From positions 1,240,001 to 1,304,000 of the forward strand of contig NZ_CP015839.1 in the NCBI RefSeq assembly GCF_001651805.1: 64,000 bases of DNA, written 5' to 3'. This DNA is from Marinobacterium aestuarii (lineage in GTDB: Bacteria; Pseudomonadota; Gammaproteobacteria; Pseudomonadales; Balneatricaceae). A program made the position numbers and the translations under genes. Shown here one piece after another: positions 16,482 to 25,584 of this stretch (its first letter is position 1; every line of letters begins with the position of its first letter). The notes below the pieces were generated by a model. It saw nothing but the letters and a program-made list of their open reading frames with translations, did no database searches and was not told the origin of the DNA.

Positions 16482-16963
16482 GACGCACGCCTCCTGCTAA
16501 TGCTGATTGTTAAGCCTGGGTCGCCGCTGCTATCGCTCAAACCTAACCTCTTGGCTTGAGTGAGAGCCTGCGCCAAAGCCTTTAACACAGCATAGGTGAT
16601 GTTGATTTGGAACGCAGTGCATCCCTTGCCTAGTGCCGCGTTCTTAGGTTTGGGGCCTGGTATTGCGTGTGCGATAGCGAGAGTTTTTTATCACAGATCG
16701 TGGTTTCTCATGCAGACGCTTCATGTAAATGGGGCTGCTGGCGCTGGTGCTACGCCGGTTTTCAGGCTCTTTCCTTATCTTTAACCAACTGATGCGAAAG
16801 GCTTTACGGTCTTTCTGGCGGCCTGGCCTGGCGTTTGAACGGTCTGCGATACCGAACTTATTATCACAAAACATTATTGTTAACGATTATGTTTTAAATA
16901 TTGTGTATTGAATTGTTTTTTTGTAAAACTACACAGGCACCTCAACCAAGCGAGAGAGTGACG
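16482..16963. other. 480-bp intergenic region without a supported gene
   Basis: More AT-rich than its surroundings, particularly 16850-16930. Only short open frames are present, with no recognisable protein. The last 100 bases, with ATTATTGTTAACGATTATG and TATTGTGTATTG, probably contain the promoter of the racemase gene, but no clear -35/-10 pair stands out. Confidence 0.4.
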
Positions 16964-17704
16964 ATGCAAATTCGCGTAATAAATCCAAATACAACGGCGA
17001 GCATGACCGAGAAAATCGGTGAGGCTGCACAGCAGATAGCGGCCCCTGGCACCCGGGTGGTTGCCACCAATCCGCGCAGTGGTCCTGCGTCTATCGAGAG
17101 CCATTTTGACGAGGCCATCAGCGCCGTGGGCGTACTGGAGGAAGTACGAGCCGGCGAACTCGAGCAGGCAGACGCCTACATCATTGCCTGCTTTGGTGAT
17201 CCGGGGCTGCTGGCGGCACGGGAGCTGACACGGGCGCCGGTGATCGGGATTGCAGAAGCTGCGTTTCACATGGCCACGCTGATCAGCACCCGCTTTTCCA
17301 TCGTCACGACCCTGGGTCGCACCGGCATCATCGCCGAACACCTGCTGCAGTCCTACGGCTTTGCCCATCACTGTCGGCGGGTTCGGGCGGCGGAGATTCC
17401 GGTGCTGGATCTGGAAGACGGTGGCAATGCCGCGCTGGATAGGATCATCGAGGAATGCCTGCGCGCCAAGGCGGAAGACAACATAGGCGCCATCGTGCTG
17501 GGTTGCGGTGGAATGGCGGACCTGCGCGAGCAAATCAGTCGCGAAGTTGGGCTGCCGATCGTCGAGGGTGTCACCGCGGCCATGAAACTGGCGGAATCAC
17601 TGGTCAGCCTGGGGCTGGGTACCAGCAAACACGGGGATCTCGCCTTCCCGCGGCCCAAGGCCTTTAGTGGCCAGTTCGAGTATCTGTCCGGGCCTGGGCG
17701 CTGA
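16964..17704 (+). CDS. Asp/Glu/hydantoin racemase family protein
   Basis: A 246-residue protein beginning MQIRVINPNTTASMTEKIG, the classic start of hydantoin racemases. The two catalytic cysteines of the family are in place: C76 in IIACFGDPG and C181 in VLGCGGMADL. It would racemise 5-substituted hydantoins or a related small substrate through two-base chemistry. ATG 16964 is preceded by GAGAGAG. An NCS1 transporter follows 157 bases downstream on the same strand, as in hydantoin or allantoin utilisation loci. No hydantoinase or carbamoylase is in the window, so the actual substrate is open; allantoin racemase is a real alternative. Confidence 0.85.
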   Translation: MQIRVINPNTTASMTEKIGEAAQQIAAPGTRVVATNPRSGPASIESHFDEAISAVGVLEEVRAGELEQADAYIIACFGDPGLLAARELTRAPVIGIAEAAFHMATLISTRFSIVTTLGRTGIIAEHLLQSYGFAHHCRRVRAAEIPVLDLEDGGNAALDRIIEECLRAKAEDNIGAIVLGCGGMADLREQISREVGLPIVEGVTAAMKLAESLVSLGLGTSKHGDLAFPRPKAFSGQFEYLSGPGR

Positions 17705-17861
17705 GCTTTTGGCTAAAGCAGTATTAGTGACAACCGCTGTACAAGAAGACGTGTAACAAGGTGATCGAGTAAACCGGAGTCGTGCTGGGTGTGCGGAAGC
17801 AAACAGCCTAGCTGCAATATAATAACAATACGGGCCAAGACCCGTTGTATGAGGAAGCATC

Positions 17862-19223
17862 ATGCAAAATGAACAAGCATTAACGGGAGCCGCCATGGTG
17901 GATGAGCCGGCCCACACCAAGGCCGCCGGCGAGGAATCGCTGGCGCCGCAACAAACCCGAATCATGGGGCGGGTTTCCTACCTGCTAGCCTGGTTCGGTG
18001 GCTGTGTCTCCATCGGTACCTTTGCCATGGGTTCCAGCATCGTCGGTACGCTCAACCTGTTGCAGGCCTGTGCGGCCATCGCCATCGGCTGTTTCGTCAT
18101 CGGTATCGCCCTGGCATTCAACGGCGCTGCTGGTTACAAGTACGGTATTCCCTTTATGGTGCAGGCGCGCAGTGCCTTTGGCTTTGCCGGTACCCGCTTC
18201 CCGGGGCTAGTGAGGGCAGTGCCGGCCATTGTCTGGTACGGCTTTCAGAGCTGGATCGGCGCCGGTGCCATTAACGCTGTTTCGGCCAGTCTGTTTGGCT
18301 TTGATAATCTGGTGTTTTACTTTGTGGTATTCCAGTTTCTGCAGATCGGTCTGTCGATGCTCGGTTTCCAGGGCATCAAGTGGCTGGAAAATTTCGGCAG
18401 CGTTTTCATCCTGGCGTCGCTGGTGTACATGTTCTACAGCGTGATCAATCGCTACGGCGATGAAATCACCACCAACCTGGTGAATATCGAGGGTACCTGG
18501 GGCTTGCCGTTCTGGGGTGCCACCATGCTGTTCCTGGGCATCTACAGCACCATGATGCTGAACGTGAGTGACTATTCACGCGAGCTTAAAAAGGGCACTG
18601 GCCCCGGTTTGCTAGCCACCTTGTACGCCATGTCTATTTTGCCCTGTACTCTGTTCATGGGTTTGATCGGCCTGATGGTCTCAGGTGCTACCGGTGTATC
18701 CGACCCCATTCAGGTGTTCGCCAGTGCGGTGGACAACCAGGCACTGCTGATCACCACCTTGCTGTTTATTGCCTTTGCCCAGGTTACTACTAACGTGCTG
18801 AACAACGTGGTGCCTCCCACCTATATCCTGATGGATGTGTTCAAGCTGAAGTTTCGCACTGCCACTATTCTGGTGGGTCTGGCGGCCTTTGGTACCTTCC
18901 CCTGGGAATTGGTGAAGGAAGAGTCTTCAGCGGGTCTGCAAACCTTTGTTCAGACTTACTCTGCTTTTCTGGGGCCGATCTTCGCGGTGATGGTCGTGGA
19001 CTACTTTATCCTGCGTCGCCGCACTCTGGATATTTCGAAGCTCTATGACGAGAAGGGTCCTTACCGGGGTGTGAACTATGCTGCCATCATTGCGTCCCTC
19101 GTCGGTGCCGTGATTGCGCTCTGGTTCTCGTCCATTTCCTGGTATGCCAGCCTTATTCCAGCCGGTGTCACCTACTACCTGTTGATGAATAACTGGTCGG
19201 CCTGTGCACGTTTTCGTGACTGA
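17862..19223 (+). CDS. NCS1-family nucleobase/hydantoin:cation symporter
   Basis: A 453-residue protein with about twelve membrane segments. Motifs such as FGGCVSIGTFAMGSSIVG near the first helix, KYGIPFMVQARSAFG and AIVWYGFQSWIGAGAI are those of NCS1 permeases, which carry cytosine, allantoin, uracil or benzyl-hydantoin with Na+ or H+. A 30-residue hydrophilic N-terminus precedes the first helix. The ATG at 17862 has GAGGAAGC upstream. Its pairing with the racemase suggests uptake of a hydantoin- or ureide-like compound. A strong bidirectional terminator follows at 19271. Confidence 0.88.
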   Translation: MQNEQALTGAAMVDEPAHTKAAGEESLAPQQTRIMGRVSYLLAWFGGCVSIGTFAMGSSIVGTLNLLQACAAIAIGCFVIGIALAFNGAAGYKYGIPFMVQARSAFGFAGTRFPGLVRAVPAIVWYGFQSWIGAGAINAVSASLFGFDNLVFYFVVFQFLQIGLSMLGFQGIKWLENFGSVFILASLVYMFYSVINRYGDEITTNLVNIEGTWGLPFWGATMLFLGIYSTMMLNVSDYSRELKKGTGPGLLATLYAMSILPCTLFMGLIGLMVSGATGVSDPIQVFASAVDNQALLITTLLFIAFAQVTTNVLNNVVPPTYILMDVFKLKFRTATILVGLAAFGTFPWELVKEESSAGLQTFVQTYSAFLGPIFAVMVVDYFILRRRTLDISKLYDEKGPYRGVNYAAIIASLVGAVIALWFSSISWYASLIPAGVTYYLLMNNWSACARFRD

Positions 19224-19270
19224 CAGCAGGGGGCCTGTGCGCTGGGCTTGACTGAGTACTCCCGCATAAT

Positions 19271-19302
19271 GCAAAACGCCGGCCCCAGGGCCGGCGTTTT
19301 GC
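19271..19302. terminator. Bidirectional terminator between NCS1 and GST genes
   Basis: GCAAAACGCCGGCCC, loop CA, GGGCCGGCGTTTTGC: a perfect long hairpin with A and T runs on the two sides, placed between convergent genes. Confidence 0.85.
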
Positions 19303-19316
19303 AGTGCAGCGCGAAC

Positions 19317-19964
19317 CTAGCTTTTCTTCGCCATGGCGTCGCGGACTTTTTGCTGGGCCGCAATGACCGTCTGGCTGTGTTCCCGCGCAGCAGCACGTTG
19401 CATCCAGTCGGCCAGTTCAGGTTCCTGTTCCAGCATGTCCCAGTCGTATACGGGTTTGGTGATGGCGAGCACCAGGCCCATGATATGCAGCAGGGCAATA
19501 TCGGCAAGGCTGAATTCCGAGCCTGCGACCCAGGGATCAAAGCGGGCCATGCGTTTAAGGGCAGCCATGCCCTTCTCTAGGGCGGGGCGAACCTCTTCAT
19601 GGGCTTGCTGTGACAGCGGGGCGCCGAAGATCACGTGCCCCAGCAGTCGCCGCGCAGGCCCATCGAGATACAGCTCTGCACACTTGATGATCTCGCGTGT
19701 TTTGGCACGCTGATAGGCATCGCCGGGCAACAGGCTTGGGGTCGGGTGGGTTTCTTCCAGGTACTCGGCAATGGCCAGTGACTCGGACAAAAAACCCTCG
19801 GGTGTTTCTATGCAGGGGATCTTGCCCATCGGGCTTTTAGCCAGAAAGCTCATGTCCTGCGAGGGGGGAGCGCTGACTTCTTCGAAGGCGATGCCTTTTT
19901 CCAGCATGGCCTGCTTGACGATGTTGTAGTAGTTGCTGAGTGCGATGCCGTGAAGTTTGAGCAT
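19317..19964 (-). CDS. Glutathione S-transferase family protein
   Basis: A 215-residue cytosolic GST. The thioredoxin-like N-terminal domain (about 1-78) has SNYYNIVKQAMLEKGI, the cis-Pro segment MGKIPCIETPEG and the glutathione-binding LSESLAIAEYLEE. The helical C-terminal domain (about 88-200) includes the AGSEFSLADIALLHI N-capping region. The typical active-site Ser or Cys is near residue 10, where SNYYN is seen. Length fits the family. The substrate is unknown. It is a single gene facing the NCS1 gene. Confidence 0.88.
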   Translation of the reverse strand: MLKLHGIALSNYYNIVKQAMLEKGIAFEEVSAPPSQDMSFLAKSPMGKIPCIETPEGFLSESLAIAEYLEETHPTPSLLPGDAYQRAKTREIIKCAELYLDGPARRLLGHVIFGAPLSQQAHEEVRPALEKGMAALKRMARFDPWVAGSEFSLADIALLHIMGLVLAITKPVYDWDMLEQEPELADWMQRAAAREHSQTVIAAQQKVRDAMAKKS

Positions 19965-20490
19965 GGGTCACAGGTCCTTCTCGGTAGGTTGGTCTGAAGT
20001 TGCCCGGGAGCATTAGAGGGACAGTGCCAATGGCGACTGGTTCCCTTTGGCGCGGCTGGCTACAAAAAGCTCCACGCAATGCTGTCCGGCCATCATCATG
20101 GACCCGATTGGGAAAACTGGCCAGCCCCGCAGCGGTCGCCGAACATCTGTATGCGACCTCTGTGTCGGTATATCGAGACGTCTGGCATCTGCAGCAGGGC
20201 GGGTTTAAAATGCGCGCCTTCATGTTTTGTTCAGTGTCGCTGTTGTTAAATAGGCGCTATTGAGAGGCAGGGGCTGCAGTTTTTATTTGATCGAATTGCT
20301 ACCTGTCTTATTTAGATGAGCACTATTCAAGTGGGTGCTGATTTAAAAGGGAAGCTTGCTTCAATAAGGCTCAGGCTACACAGTTTAAAACTGTTTACAC
20401 TCTTGAGACTGCTGTTCATTCAACGCTTCCATTAAGCTTTTTTGCATGACTTTGTTTCGCACAACGCTGGATATCCCGAAGGAGATTCCC
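19965..20490. other. 525-bp intergenic region without a supported gene
   Basis: Lies between the divergent GST gene and the glycine-zipper gene. Open frames on both strands are short and carry no recognisable motif. The right third is AT-rich (around 20280-20420) and likely holds the promoter of the downstream gene. ATG 20491 has a strong AAGGAG at 20479-20484. Confidence 0.4.
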
Positions 20491-20856
20491 ATGAAAAAGT
20501 CTCTGTTTGCCATAGTGCTTGTATCGCTGCTACCCGCCATGGCAATGGCCGGCAACAGCCTGACTGTTGACTCCGCCATCGGTGGTGCCCTGGGAGGTGC
20601 AGTAGGCGGTGCCCTGGGGGCTGAAGTGGGTGGTCGTGATGGCGCCATCATCGGAGCCGGTGTCGGCGCGGCTGTGGGTACCTCGATTAATACTCAGGGT
20701 CATCGCAGTGATTATCGTGAATCCAGTTATGAGCGCCGCGAAGTCTATTACTACGACGACGATGATCACGACCACAAACATAAGAAGCACAAGAAGCATC
20801 ATCATAACGGTGGGCACTTTTGCCCGCCGGGACAGCACAAGAAAGGTCACTGTTAA
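20491..20856 (+). CDS. Exported glycine-zipper protein with His/Lys-rich tail
   Basis: A 121-residue protein with a Sec signal peptide (residues 1-20, cleavage after AMAMA). A glycine-zipper segment (about 28-66, repeated GGAxGG and GxxxG steps) of the type that packs membrane helices or outer-membrane lipoproteins follows. The polar tail (68-121) is strongly charged: YYYDDDDHDHKHKKHKKHHHN, then CPPGQHKKGHC with two Cys. The tail resembles metal-binding sequences, but that is inference. It probably resides in the periplasm or outer membrane. It has its own terminator and no operon partners. The function is unknown to me. Confidence 0.8.
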   Translation: MKKSLFAIVLVSLLPAMAMAGNSLTVDSAIGGALGGAVGGALGAEVGGRDGAIIGAGVGAAVGTSINTQGHRSDYRESSYERREVYYYDDDDHDHKHKKHKKHHHNGGHFCPPGQHKKGHC

Positions 20857-20865
20857 TTGACCGAA

Positions 20866-20904
20866 TAAAAAAGCCGGAAGGGGAAACCCTTCCGGCTTTT
20901 TTAT
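20866..20904 (+). terminator. Intrinsic terminator of the glycine-zipper gene
   Basis: AAAAAAGCCGGAAGG, loop GGAAAC, CCTTCCGGCTTTTTT: a strong symmetrical hairpin ten bases past the stop codon. Confidence 0.9.
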
Positions 20905-20930
20905 TGCGCAGGCGTAGCTGTTATTTTTTA

Positions 20931-20960
20931 TTTCCCCTTTCCCCTTTCCCCTTTCCCCTT
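20931..20960 (-). repeat. Heptamer repeat (TTTCCCC)x4, G-quadruplex motif on minus strand
   Basis: Four uninterrupted TTTCCCC units. On the minus strand this reads GGGG separated by AAA four times, a perfect four-tetrad G-quadruplex pattern. It starts about 19 bases past the stop of the YceH-like gene on that strand, so it would sit in its mRNA 3' region. Confidence 0.85.
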
Positions 20961-20978
20961 GTACCTCGCTTGCGGTTA

Positions 20979-21647
20979 TCAGGTGGTCAGCTCTTCGAGC
21001 AGGGCTTCGAGCTCGGCAACCTTGGCTTTGAGCTCAACGACTTCCTGTTCCAGTTGTTCAATGCGGCCGCTGTCTTCGGGTTCGCGCACAGTGCCGGGCT
21101 CCGACAGGGGAGGCGGTGCCTTCTGGCCCGGCTCAATATCGCCATTGAACAGATGGGCATAGCGCGACTCCCGTTTGCCAGGTTCCCGTGCAAGCTTGAC
21201 GATAAAGGGGCCGTCATCCCGGGTCATAAGCTTGTACAGTACCTTCTCCACTTTCAGTACATCGTCAAAACTGCAGAGTCGGTTGGTACGGGTGCGCAGT
21301 TCGCCGGGGGTTTGCGGGCCGCGCAGGAACATGACGCAGAGGATGCCCAGTTCCTGTTCGCTGAACTGCAGTACGCCGAATTCGGTATTGCAGAAGCGGT
21401 GCTTGTATTTTTGTACCCGGCTGCCGAAGCCGGATTCGTCCTTGACCAGGCGCATCTGGGTCAGTTCATCCAGGGTTTGCTGCACAGTGCCTTCATCCAG
21501 GTCCAGCACCGGGTCGCGGTTGCTTTTCTGGTTGCAGGCCAGGGTGAGGGCGTTCAGTGACAGCGGGTACTGATCCGGTGTGGTGATCTCCTTCTCGATC
21601 AGCGCGCCTATGACTCGGGTCTGGTAGAGCGACAGATTCAGGTCCAT
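20979..21647 (-). CDS. YceH/DUF480 family protein
   Basis: A 222-residue protein with two winged-helix-like halves: [41 protein letters not shown] (about 6-46), then the second (about 85-170) with [31 protein letters not shown]-terminal coiled coil follows (about 190-220, heptad-like [24 protein letters not shown]). This is the conserved YceH family; its role is not established, though the winged-helix folds suggest nucleic-acid contact. ATG 21647 has a purine-rich AAGGAGTA upstream on the minus strand. Confidence 0.88.
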   Translation of the reverse strand: MDLNLSLYQTRVIGALIEKEITTPDQYPLSLNALTLACNQKSNRDPVLDLDEGTVQQTLDELTQMRLVKDESGFGSRVQKYKHRFCNTEFGVLQFSEQELGILCVMFLRGPQTPGELRTRTNRLCSFDDVLKVEKVLYKLMTRDDGPFIVKLAREPGKRESRYAHLFNGDIEPGQKAPPPLSEPGTVREPEDSGRIEQLEQEVVELKAKVAELEALLEELTT

Positions 21648-21806
21648 GGGTACTCCTTATTCAACCGCAGACGGATAGTGCTTGAGAGTAAAGTTAAACG
21701 GGAACTTTGGCCAGCCTTGCGCGGGAGCCATGTGACTAAGGTTGCGGGCTGCTATGGTTTTGGCAGCAGGTTTTTTCCCGAAATTCGCCTATGGCGGGAG
21801 TACAGC

Positions 21807-23009
21807 ATGGACAATGCCTTTCTGAGCCGGCTGCAGAGTCGGCTGGATACACTGAGTGACGAGGGCTTTTTCAAGACCGAGCGGGTGATCGACAGTGCGC
21901 AGTCGCCCCTGATCCGCCTGGCCGGCGGCGACCAGGTACTTAACTTCTGCGCCAACAACTACCTTGGACTCGCGAATGATGAGCGCCTGGTTGAGGCTGC
22001 CGCCCGGGGGCTGGAGCGCCAGGGTTTTGGTATGGCCTCGGTACGCTTTATCTGTGGTACCCAGCAATCGCACAAGGATCTGGAAGTCGCGCTGTCGGCC
22101 TTTCTGAGTACCGAGGACTGCATTCTCTATTCCAGCTGCTTCGATGCCAATGGTGGCCTGTTCGAGACACTGCTTGAAGCTGAGGATGCGGTGATCTCCG
22201 ATGAGTTGAATCATGCGTCCATCATTGATGGCGTGCGTCTGTGCAAGGCGACCCGCTACCGCTATCGCAACAATGACATGGCGGACCTGGAGGCGCAGTT
22301 GCAAGCCGCCGATGCCGCGGGGGCGCGCTTCAAGCTGATCGCCACCGACGGGGTCTTTTCCATGGACGGTGTGATCGCCGACCTGCGGGGCATCTGTGAT
22401 CTGGCCGAGCGCTATGGTGCCCAGGTGATGGTGGATGACTCCCATGCGGTGGGCTTTGTCGGCAAGGGTGGGCGCGGCACCGTGGAGCACAGTGGCGTTG
22501 AGGGGCGGGTCGATATCATCACAGGCACCCTGGGCAAGGCGCTCGGAGGGGCGTCCGGTGGCTTTACCGCCGGGCGGCGCGAAATAGTCGCGCTGCTGCG
22601 TCAGTTGTCGCGGCCCTATCTGTTTTCCAACAGCCTGGCACCCAGTATCGTCAGCGCCTCACTGCGGGTGCTGCAGCTGCTTGAAAGCGCCGAGGGCGCG
22701 GCTCTGCGGGCTCAGTTGCAGCGCAATACGGCACGTTTTCGCACAGGTCTGCAGGCGGCGGGCTTTACCCTTGGCGGTGCCGGTCACCCGATCATTCCCG
22801 TCATGCTGGGTGATGCGGCCCTGGCGGCACGCATGGCTGATGCACTCTTGCAGGAAGGCGTCTATGTGATCGGTTTTAGCTTCCCGGTGGTACCCAAGGG
22901 CAAGGCGCGCATTCGCACCCAGATGAGTGCTGCCCATACCGATACCCAGATCGATGCCGCCATAGGCGCCTTTGCCCGGGTGGGGCATGCGCTGGGGGTG
23001 TTGTCATGA
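21807..23009 (+). CDS. kbl: Glycine C-acetyltransferase (2-amino-3-ketobutyrate CoA ligase)
   Basis: A 400-residue PLP enzyme that cleaves 2-amino-3-oxobutyrate with CoA to glycine and acetyl-CoA, the second step of threonine catabolism. The PLP lysine is K244 in [14 protein letters not shown], the same number as in E. coli. DDSHAVGF and the [12 protein letters not shown] segment are alpha-oxoamine synthase hallmarks. ATG 21807 was chosen over upstream starts because it has GGGAG nearby and gives the family length. tdh follows 36 bases downstream and makes the substrate of Kbl, so this is the standard kbl-tdh operon. Confidence 0.96.
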   Translation: MDNAFLSRLQSRLDTLSDEGFFKTERVIDSAQSPLIRLAGGDQVLNFCANNYLGLANDERLVEAAARGLERQGFGMASVRFICGTQQSHKDLEVALSAFLSTEDCILYSSCFDANGGLFETLLEAEDAVISDELNHASIIDGVRLCKATRYRYRNNDMADLEAQLQAADAAGARFKLIATDGVFSMDGVIADLRGICDLAERYGAQVMVDDSHAVGFVGKGGRGTVEHSGVEGRVDIITGTLGKALGGASGGFTAGRREIVALLRQLSRPYLFSNSLAPSIVSASLRVLQLLESAEGAALRAQLQRNTARFRTGLQAAGFTLGGAGHPIIPVMLGDAALAARMADALLQEGVYVIGFSFPVVPKGKARIRTQMSAAHTDTQIDAAIGAFARVGHALGVLS

Positions 23010-23045
23010 GGATACAGTCTTGAGCATACAGTCGAGGATAGAGCC

Positions 23046-24074
23046 ATGAAAGCGCTGGCCAAGCTGGAAGCCGGCCCCGGGCTTAGTTTAATCCGTACCC
23101 GCATGCCCAAGGTCGGGCATAACGATGTGATGATCAAAATCCGCAAGACGGCCATCTGCGGCACCGACATGCATATCTGGAACTGGGACGACTGGGCGCA
23201 AAAAACAATACCGGTGCCCATGCACGTAGGGCATGAGTATGTGGGGGAAATCGTCAAGATCGGCCAGGAGGTACGCGGCTTCGAGACCGGTGACCGGGTG
23301 TCGGGGGAGGGGCATATCACCTGCGGTGCCTGTCGCAACTGTCGCGCCGGCAGGCGTCATCTGTGCCGCAACTCCGTGGGAGTGGGGGTTAACCGCGAGG
23401 GCGCCTTTGCCGAGTATCTGGTGATTCCCGCCTTCAATGCGTTTCGCATTCCGCCGGATGTATCCGACGACCTGGCGGCCATCTTCGATCCTTTCGGCAA
23501 TGCTACCCATACGGCGCTGAGCTTCAACCTGGTGGGGGAGGATGTGCTGATCACGGGGGCAGGCCCCATTGGCATCATGGCGGTGGCCATCGCCCGCCAT
23601 GTGGGGGCACGTACGGTGGTGATCACCGATGTAAACGACTACCGCCTGGGGTTGGCGACCCAGATGGGGGCGACCCGCGCGATAAATGTGCAGCGCCAGT
23701 CGCTGACTGATGTGATGCAGGACCTGCACATGCTGGAGGGCTTTGATGTCGGGCTGGAGATGTCCGGCGTGCCGGCGGCTTTCACCGACATGCTGGCGCA
23801 CATGAATCACGGCGGCAAGATCGCCCTGCTGGGCATCCCCCCGGGGAATACGGCGATTGACTGGAACCAGGTGATTTTCAAGGGGCTGGAGATCAAGGGG
23901 ATCTACGGGCGTGAGATGTTCGAAACTTGGTACAAGATGGTGGCGATGCTGCAAAGCGGACTCAACCTGGCGCCGGTCATTACTCATCACTTCAAGGTGG
24001 ATGAGTTCGAGGCGGGCTTTGCCGCCATGCAGTCCGGCCTCAGTGGCAAGGTCATTCTCGACTGGACGCAGTAG
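23046..24074 (+). CDS. tdh: L-threonine 3-dehydrogenase
   Basis: A 342-residue zinc-dependent medium-chain dehydrogenase oxidising threonine to 2-amino-3-oxobutyrate with NAD+. Catalytic zinc ligands C38, H63 and E64 and structural zinc cysteines C93, C96, C99 and C107 ([15 protein letters not shown]) are all present, at the numbering of the E. coli enzyme. The Rossmann signature is [16 protein letters not shown]. It is the second gene of the kbl-tdh operon. MITE copy B begins 75 bases downstream. Confidence 0.97.
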   Translation: MKALAKLEAGPGLSLIRTRMPKVGHNDVMIKIRKTAICGTDMHIWNWDDWAQKTIPVPMHVGHEYVGEIVKIGQEVRGFETGDRVSGEGHITCGACRNCRAGRRHLCRNSVGVGVNREGAFAEYLVIPAFNAFRIPPDVSDDLAAIFDPFGNATHTALSFNLVGEDVLITGAGPIGIMAVAIARHVGARTVVITDVNDYRLGLATQMGATRAINVQRQSLTDVMQDLHMLEGFDVGLEMSGVPAAFTDMLAHMNHGGKIALLGIPPGNTAIDWNQVIFKGLEIKGIYGREMFETWYKMVAMLQSGLNLAPVITHHFKVDEFEAGFAAMQSGLSGKVILDWTQ

Positions 24075-24148
24075 GTAGCAGGTATCAGCTTGGGGTGTCG
24101 CTGTGGTGTTTGAGCGGGGGCTGCGATACTGTGCAGCACCAGCCACCC

Positions 24149-24315
24149 TAGCAGCCTGTCGGACTTACCACTGATCTACTGCGAAAAAGCCGACTTTGGT
24201 CATTTTTCGTCCTCTTTTTTGTTAAATAGAACCACTATTTGCCTCAAAAGAGCTCAAAAACTGCCTCAAAACGGACTTTCCCTCGCTACGATCGGCCCAG
24301 TTCGACAGGCTGCTA
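24149..24315 (+). mobile_element. MITE-like repeat, copy B (167 bp)
   Basis: Same length and ends as copy A (TAGCAGCCTGTCGG ... CGACAGGCTGCTA), inserted in the opposite orientation between tdh and a lipoprotein gene. Contains AATAGAACCACTATT and the GAGCTC centre. No reading frame. Confidence 0.82.
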
Positions 24316-24354
24316 GAGGTGGCCCCTGTAACGAACACGCTGGAGACTCAAGCA

Positions 24355-24816
24355 ATGCTGAACCTGAAACGGGCACTGCTGGTGCTGTGGATACTAATGC
24401 TGGGTGGCTGTGCCGCGGTGCAGTCTGATTTCGAGAAACCGCAGGTTTCGGTAACTTCTTTTAGATCCGTGCCCTCCGAGGGCATGGCGCCGCGTTTTCT
24501 GATCGGGCTGCATATTATCAACCCCAACCGGGAGGCGATCAGCCTGCAGGGCATCAGTTATCAGGTGTCGCTGGAAGGGCGCAAACTGCTCAATGGCGTG
24601 GCCAATGATCTGCCCGAGGTGCCGGCCTACGGTGAGGCAGACTTCAGTGTGACCGCTACGGCGGACCTGCTGAATGGTTTCAGATTACTGACCGATCTGC
24701 TGCAGTCCAGGCGTGACAGCGTGGCCTATGAGCTGAATGCACGGCTGGATCTGGGTGCTTATCTGCCCTACGTCAATGTGGTGGAAAGCGGTGAGCTGAA
24801 TCTGGGCACGCTCTGA
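24355..24816 (+). CDS. LEA type 2 family lipoprotein
   Basis: A 153-residue protein with a lipoprotein signal: a hydrophobic stretch, then the lipobox LGGC with C19 as the modified cysteine. The mature part resembles the water-stress/LEA type 2 domain: QVSVTSFRSV, FLIGLHIINPNREAISLQGISYQVSLEGRKL, and a C-terminal YELNARLDLG. Such proteins are anchored in the outer or inner membrane facing the periplasm; the function is poorly known. ATG 24355 was preferred because it starts the signal peptide. MITE copy B ends 39 bases upstream, so the repeat may supply or separate its promoter. Confidence 0.82.
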   Translation: MLNLKRALLVLWILMLGGCAAVQSDFEKPQVSVTSFRSVPSEGMAPRFLIGLHIINPNREAISLQGISYQVSLEGRKLLNGVANDLPEVPAYGEADFSVTATADLLNGFRLLTDLLQSRRDSVAYELNARLDLGAYLPYVNVVESGELNLGTL

Positions 24817-24890
24817 CGACTGAGGCTGCGGCGGGTGCTGGTCTGAGTGTCGGTTTTTGGCGGGGTTTTAAAGCACGGTTAAAGCAGTGT

Positions 24891-24914
24891 CGGGCGGTTG
24901 CAAGCAACCGCCCG
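24891..24914 (-). terminator. Hairpin downstream of ppa, possible terminator
   Basis: CGGGCGGTTGC, loop AA, GCAACCGCCCG: a perfect 10- to 11-bp stem between the convergent lipoprotein and ppa genes. No T run follows on either strand, so termination would be weak or not Rho-independent. Confidence 0.4.
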
Positions 24915-24931
24915 GTGAGGAAGCGCAAGGG

Positions 24932-25465
24932 TTACTTGGCAGCTTCGTAGGCAGCGGCGGCCTCAACGATGGCTGCGCGGGCGGCATCGGCATTCGCCCA
25001 GCCTTCAACCTTGACCCACTTGCCTTTTTCGAGAGTTTTGTAGTTCTCGAAGAAGTGGGAGATCTGATCCAGCAGCAGCTTGGGCAGGTCTTCAACGTCC
25101 TTGACGTCGTTGTAGGCCTGGCTCAGCTTTTCGTGGGGCACGGCGATCAGCTTGGCATCTTCGCCGGCTTCGTCGGTCATGTTCAGCACGCCGACAGGAC
25201 GGCAGCGAATCACGGAGCCCGTGATGACCGGGTGCGGCGTCAGAACCAGCACGTCCAGCGCATCGCCGTCATCGGCCAGGGTGTTGTTGATGTAGCCGTA
25301 GTTGGCCGGGTAAAACATGGGAGCAGCCATGAAACGGTCAACGAAGACAGCGTCGGCGTCCTTGTCGATCTCGTATTTCACCGGGGAACTCTGGGCCGGA
25401 ATTTCGATGATCACGTACAAATCGTTCGGCAGGTCTTTACCGGCAGGCACTTTAGCAAAGCTCAT
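24932..25465 (-). CDS. ppa: Inorganic pyrophosphatase
   Basis: A 177-residue soluble family I pyrophosphatase, hydrolysing PPi and so driving biosynthetic reactions. Active-site features: [40 protein letters not shown] (metal ligands D66, D68, D71) and the later [20 protein letters not shown] region. Length matches E. coli Ppa (about 176). It is a single gene on the minus strand; fbp lies upstream, also on the minus strand, 119 bases away. Confidence 0.97.
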   Translation of the reverse strand: MSFAKVPAGKDLPNDLYVIIEIPAQSSPVKYEIDKDADAVFVDRFMAAPMFYPANYGYINNTLADDGDALDVLVLTPHPVITGSVIRCRPVGVLNMTDEAGEDAKLIAVPHEKLSQAYNDVKDVEDLPKLLLDQISHFFENYKTLEKGKWVKVEGWANADAARAAIVEAAAAYEAAK

Positions 25466-25584
25466 GCGTATCTTCCTGTTAGCAGTTTAAAGGTCGGGAC
25501 TGAATGCAGTGGGGGATTATAGTCACAGACGGCCAGTCAGTTATATTCGACTTATGGCCGCCTGGCCCTGTGCATCCGGGTAAG

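Noticed and set aside
16596-16784. 62-codon plus-strand frame before the racemase gene
   Set aside because: No ribosome site or recognisable motif; it sits in a region that looks non-coding.
20000-20263. 87-codon plus-strand frame in the GST/Gly-zipper gap
   Set aside because: No ribosome site, no motif, and composition unlike neighbouring genes; treated as intergenic.
24888-24916. Strong terminator for ppa
   Set aside because: The stem is perfect but no T run follows on either strand; kept only as a low-confidence hairpin.
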